From: an uncultured beta proteobacterium
GTDB lineage: Bacteria; Pseudomonadota; Gammaproteobacteria; Burkholderiales; Burkholderiaceae_B
Direction: 5' to 3'
Length of the DNA stretch: 6,550 nucleotides
Assembly (NCBI GenBank): GCA_903924715.1
Contig: CAIYCP010000092.1
Coordinates: 1-6,550, forward strand
Notes under the pieces: generated by a model
The model's database searches: none
What the model was told of the DNA's origin: nothing
The model's input: the letters and a program-made list of their open reading frames with translations, nothing else
Translations under genes and position numbers: made by a program
In this document: positions 5,247-6,550 of the stretch, piece by piece
How the letters are laid out: every line of letters begins with the position of its first letter
How positions within the stretch are numbered: position 1 is the first letter of the stretch

Positions 5247-6550
5247 TTATGCGGCCTTGCCGTATTGATAACGCTTCAGATGAATCAGCAGCAACGAAAT
5301 TGCTGCAGGGGTCACGCCTGAGATGCGTGAGGCCTGACCAACGGTTTCTGGTCGATGCGTTTTCAGCTTTTGGCGCACTTCAAAGGAGAGGCTTGTCACT
5401 GCACTGAAGTCGAGGTCTGGTGGGATTGCGAGTGATTCTTGAGCCAGATGGCGATCGACTTCGTCTTGTTGACGGGTGATATACCCTTCGTACTTAATTT
5501 GTGTTTGAACCTGTTCAGCGTCTTCACCTGCGGGTAAGCCGCGAGGTAACTCGATCCCGGGGGCCAAGGGCATATTCATCAAGGATTGGTATGAAACGTT
5601 GGGGCGCTTGAGTAAATCGGATAGCAAGTACTCACGCTCTATTTCTTTACCTAACTTTTCAAGCGCCACAGTGGGGTCAAGCATGCGCGGGTTAATCCAG
5701 GTCGAGCGTAATCTTGCAATTTCTTGTTCAACGGTTTCACGCTTCTTAATAAAGTGTGCCCACCGAGTATCATCCACCAAGCCAAACTCTCGCCCTTTTT
5801 CAGTCAGGCGCCAATCTGCATTGTCTTCTCGTAAACTCAATCGATATTCGGCCCGCGAGGTAAACATCCGGTACGGCTCGGTCACACCCTTCGTAATTAA
5901 GTCGTCGATCAAAACGCCCATGTAGGCCTGATCGCGCCGAAGGATAAATGGACTTTCGTCGCGGGCAGTTCGGGCAGCATTAATCCCTGCAATCAAGCCT
6001 TGAGCCGCCGCTTCTTCGTACCCGGTGGTACCGTTAATTTGACCTGCAAAAAACAAACCTCGAATACTTTTGGTTTCAAGCGTTGCCTTCAATTCGCGGG
6101 GATCAAAATAATCATACTCAATGGCGTAACCAGGCCGAACAATGTGAGCATTTTCGAGACCCGCCATAGAGCGAATTAACGCTAACTGAATATCAAAGGG
6201 CAAACTGGTTGAAACGCCGTTAGGATAAATCTCGTTGGTTGATAGACCTTCTGGCTCAAGAAAGATCTGGTGTGCGTCTTTGTCGGCGAAGCGATGAACC
6301 TTATCTTCTATAGAGGGACAATACCTTGGCCCAATGCCCTCAATAACACCGCTATACATCGGAGAGCGATCAAGCCCGCTACGAATAATTTCATGTGTTT
6401 TTGCGTTTGTATGCGTGACCCAGCAAGAAACCTGGCGAGGATGCAACCCTTGATGGCCCAAGTATGAAAAGACCGGTGTCGGATCTAAGTCGCCAGGCTG
6501 CTCACTTGTCGCCGCATAATTAATAGAGCGTCCATCAATACGCGGTGGCG
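5247..6550 (-). CDS. mnmG: tRNA uridine-5-carboxymethylaminomethyl modification enzyme MnmG (GidA), N-terminus outside window
   Basis: MnmG is a flavoprotein that works with the GTPase MnmE to add the carboxymethylaminomethyl group at C5 of U34 in tRNAs reading split codon boxes. The reading frame is open to the right edge, giving 433 visible residues and missing about the first 200, which hold the FAD-binding GxGxxG motif. The visible part begins PPRIDGRS. It includes SCWVTHTN (41-48) with the conserved catalytic-region cysteine. Family signature one, GPRYCPSIEDK, is at 73-83, and signature two, AGQINGTTGYEEAAAQG, is at 168-184. The C-terminal helical region that contacts MnmE and tRNA is complete and ends at the TAA at 5249-5247. 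An apparent TTG start at 6461 is internal to the gene. It is the first visible gene of the tight mnmG-rsmG-parA-parB operon; the promoter is beyond the window. Confidence 0.97.
   Translation of the reverse strand, partial: PPRIDGRSINYAATSEQPGDLDPTPVFSYLGHQGLHPRQVSCWVTHTNAKTHEIIRSGLDRSPMYSGVIEGIGPRYCPSIEDKVHRFADKDAHQIFLEPEGLSTNEIYPNGVSTSLPFDIQLALIRSMAGLENAHIVRPGYAIEYDYFDPRELKATLETKSIRGLFFAGQINGTTGYEEAAAQGLIAGINAARTARDESPFILRRDQAYMGVLIDDLITKGVTEPYRMFTSRAEYRLSLREDNADWRLTEKGREFGLVDDTRWAHFIKKRETVEQEIARLRSTWINPRMLDPTVALEKLGKEIEREYLLSDLLKRPNVSYQSLMNMPLAPGIELPRGLPAGEDAEQVQTQIKYEGYITRQQDEVDRHLAQESLAIPPDLDFSAVTSLSFEVRQKLKTHRPETVGQASRISGVTPAAISLLLIHLKRYQYGKAA

Noticed and set aside
5725..5745. GTTTCACG, half of a parS-like sequence, within mnmG
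   Set aside because: Only the left half resembles the 16-bp parS palindrome; the right half does not match. I found no full parS in the window.
6459..6461. TTG at 6461 as the mnmG start
   Set aside because: The same frame continues upstream with conserved MnmG sequence (PPRIDGRS and onward) to the window edge, so the codon is internal.
1..6550. Mobile elements, CRISPR arrays, phage or defence genes, DnaA boxes
   Set aside because: No transposase or recombinase motifs, spaced direct repeats or TTATCCACA-type boxes were found on reading both strands.

Overview
The window is a stretch of bacterial housekeeping chromosome in which everything I can support lies on the minus strand. In transcription order (right to left) it holds: the 3' part of mnmG (gidA), rsmG (gidB), parA, parB, a four-domain rhodanese-like protein, a periplasmic solute-binding protein of the Bug/TctC family, and then, behind its own promoter, the 5' half of a tRNA-Tyr gene cut by the left edge. 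The mnmG-rsmG-parA-parB order is the classic origin-proximal cluster. A Bug-family receptor, and the tRNA-Tyr position (in many Betaproteobacteria tRNA-Tyr leads a tRNA-Gly/tRNA-Thr/tuf cluster), point to Betaproteobacteria, most likely order Burkholderiales and perhaps Alcaligenaceae. Base composition looks close to balanced by eye, lower than in Bordetella or Achromobacter. The family-level placement is inference.

Layout: 6550-5247 is mnmG (N-terminal ~200 residues outside the window). 5245-4559 is rsmG, one base after mnmG. 4559-3759 is parA, whose ATG overlaps the rsmG stop (TAATG). 3758-3709 is a short parA-parB spacer with a perfect 8-bp inverted repeat. 3708-2800 is parB. 2788-1190 is the rhodanese gene, whose ribosome-binding site includes the parB stop codon. 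1163-156 is the Bug receptor. 155-44 holds a strong sigma-70-type promoter for tRNA-Tyr (43-1). The gaps are so short, and terminators so absent, that the six protein genes read as one transcription unit, possibly with an internal promoter before the Bug gene.

Functionally, MnmG modifies the wobble uridine of certain tRNAs, RsmG methylates 16S rRNA, and ParA/ParB segregate the chromosome origin region. The rhodanese protein has four rhodanese-like folds but a catalytic cysteine only in the second. The Bug receptor would bind a small, probably carboxylated, solute in the periplasm; no transporter membrane genes are in view. Known biology explains the ordinary core. The parts worth a second look are the tetra-rhodanese and Bug genes joined to the parAB operon, the inverted repeats at 3727-3752 and 1226-1249, and the missing terminator between the operon and the tRNA promoter. 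I saw no mobile element, CRISPR array, phage gene or clear evidence of a new system.
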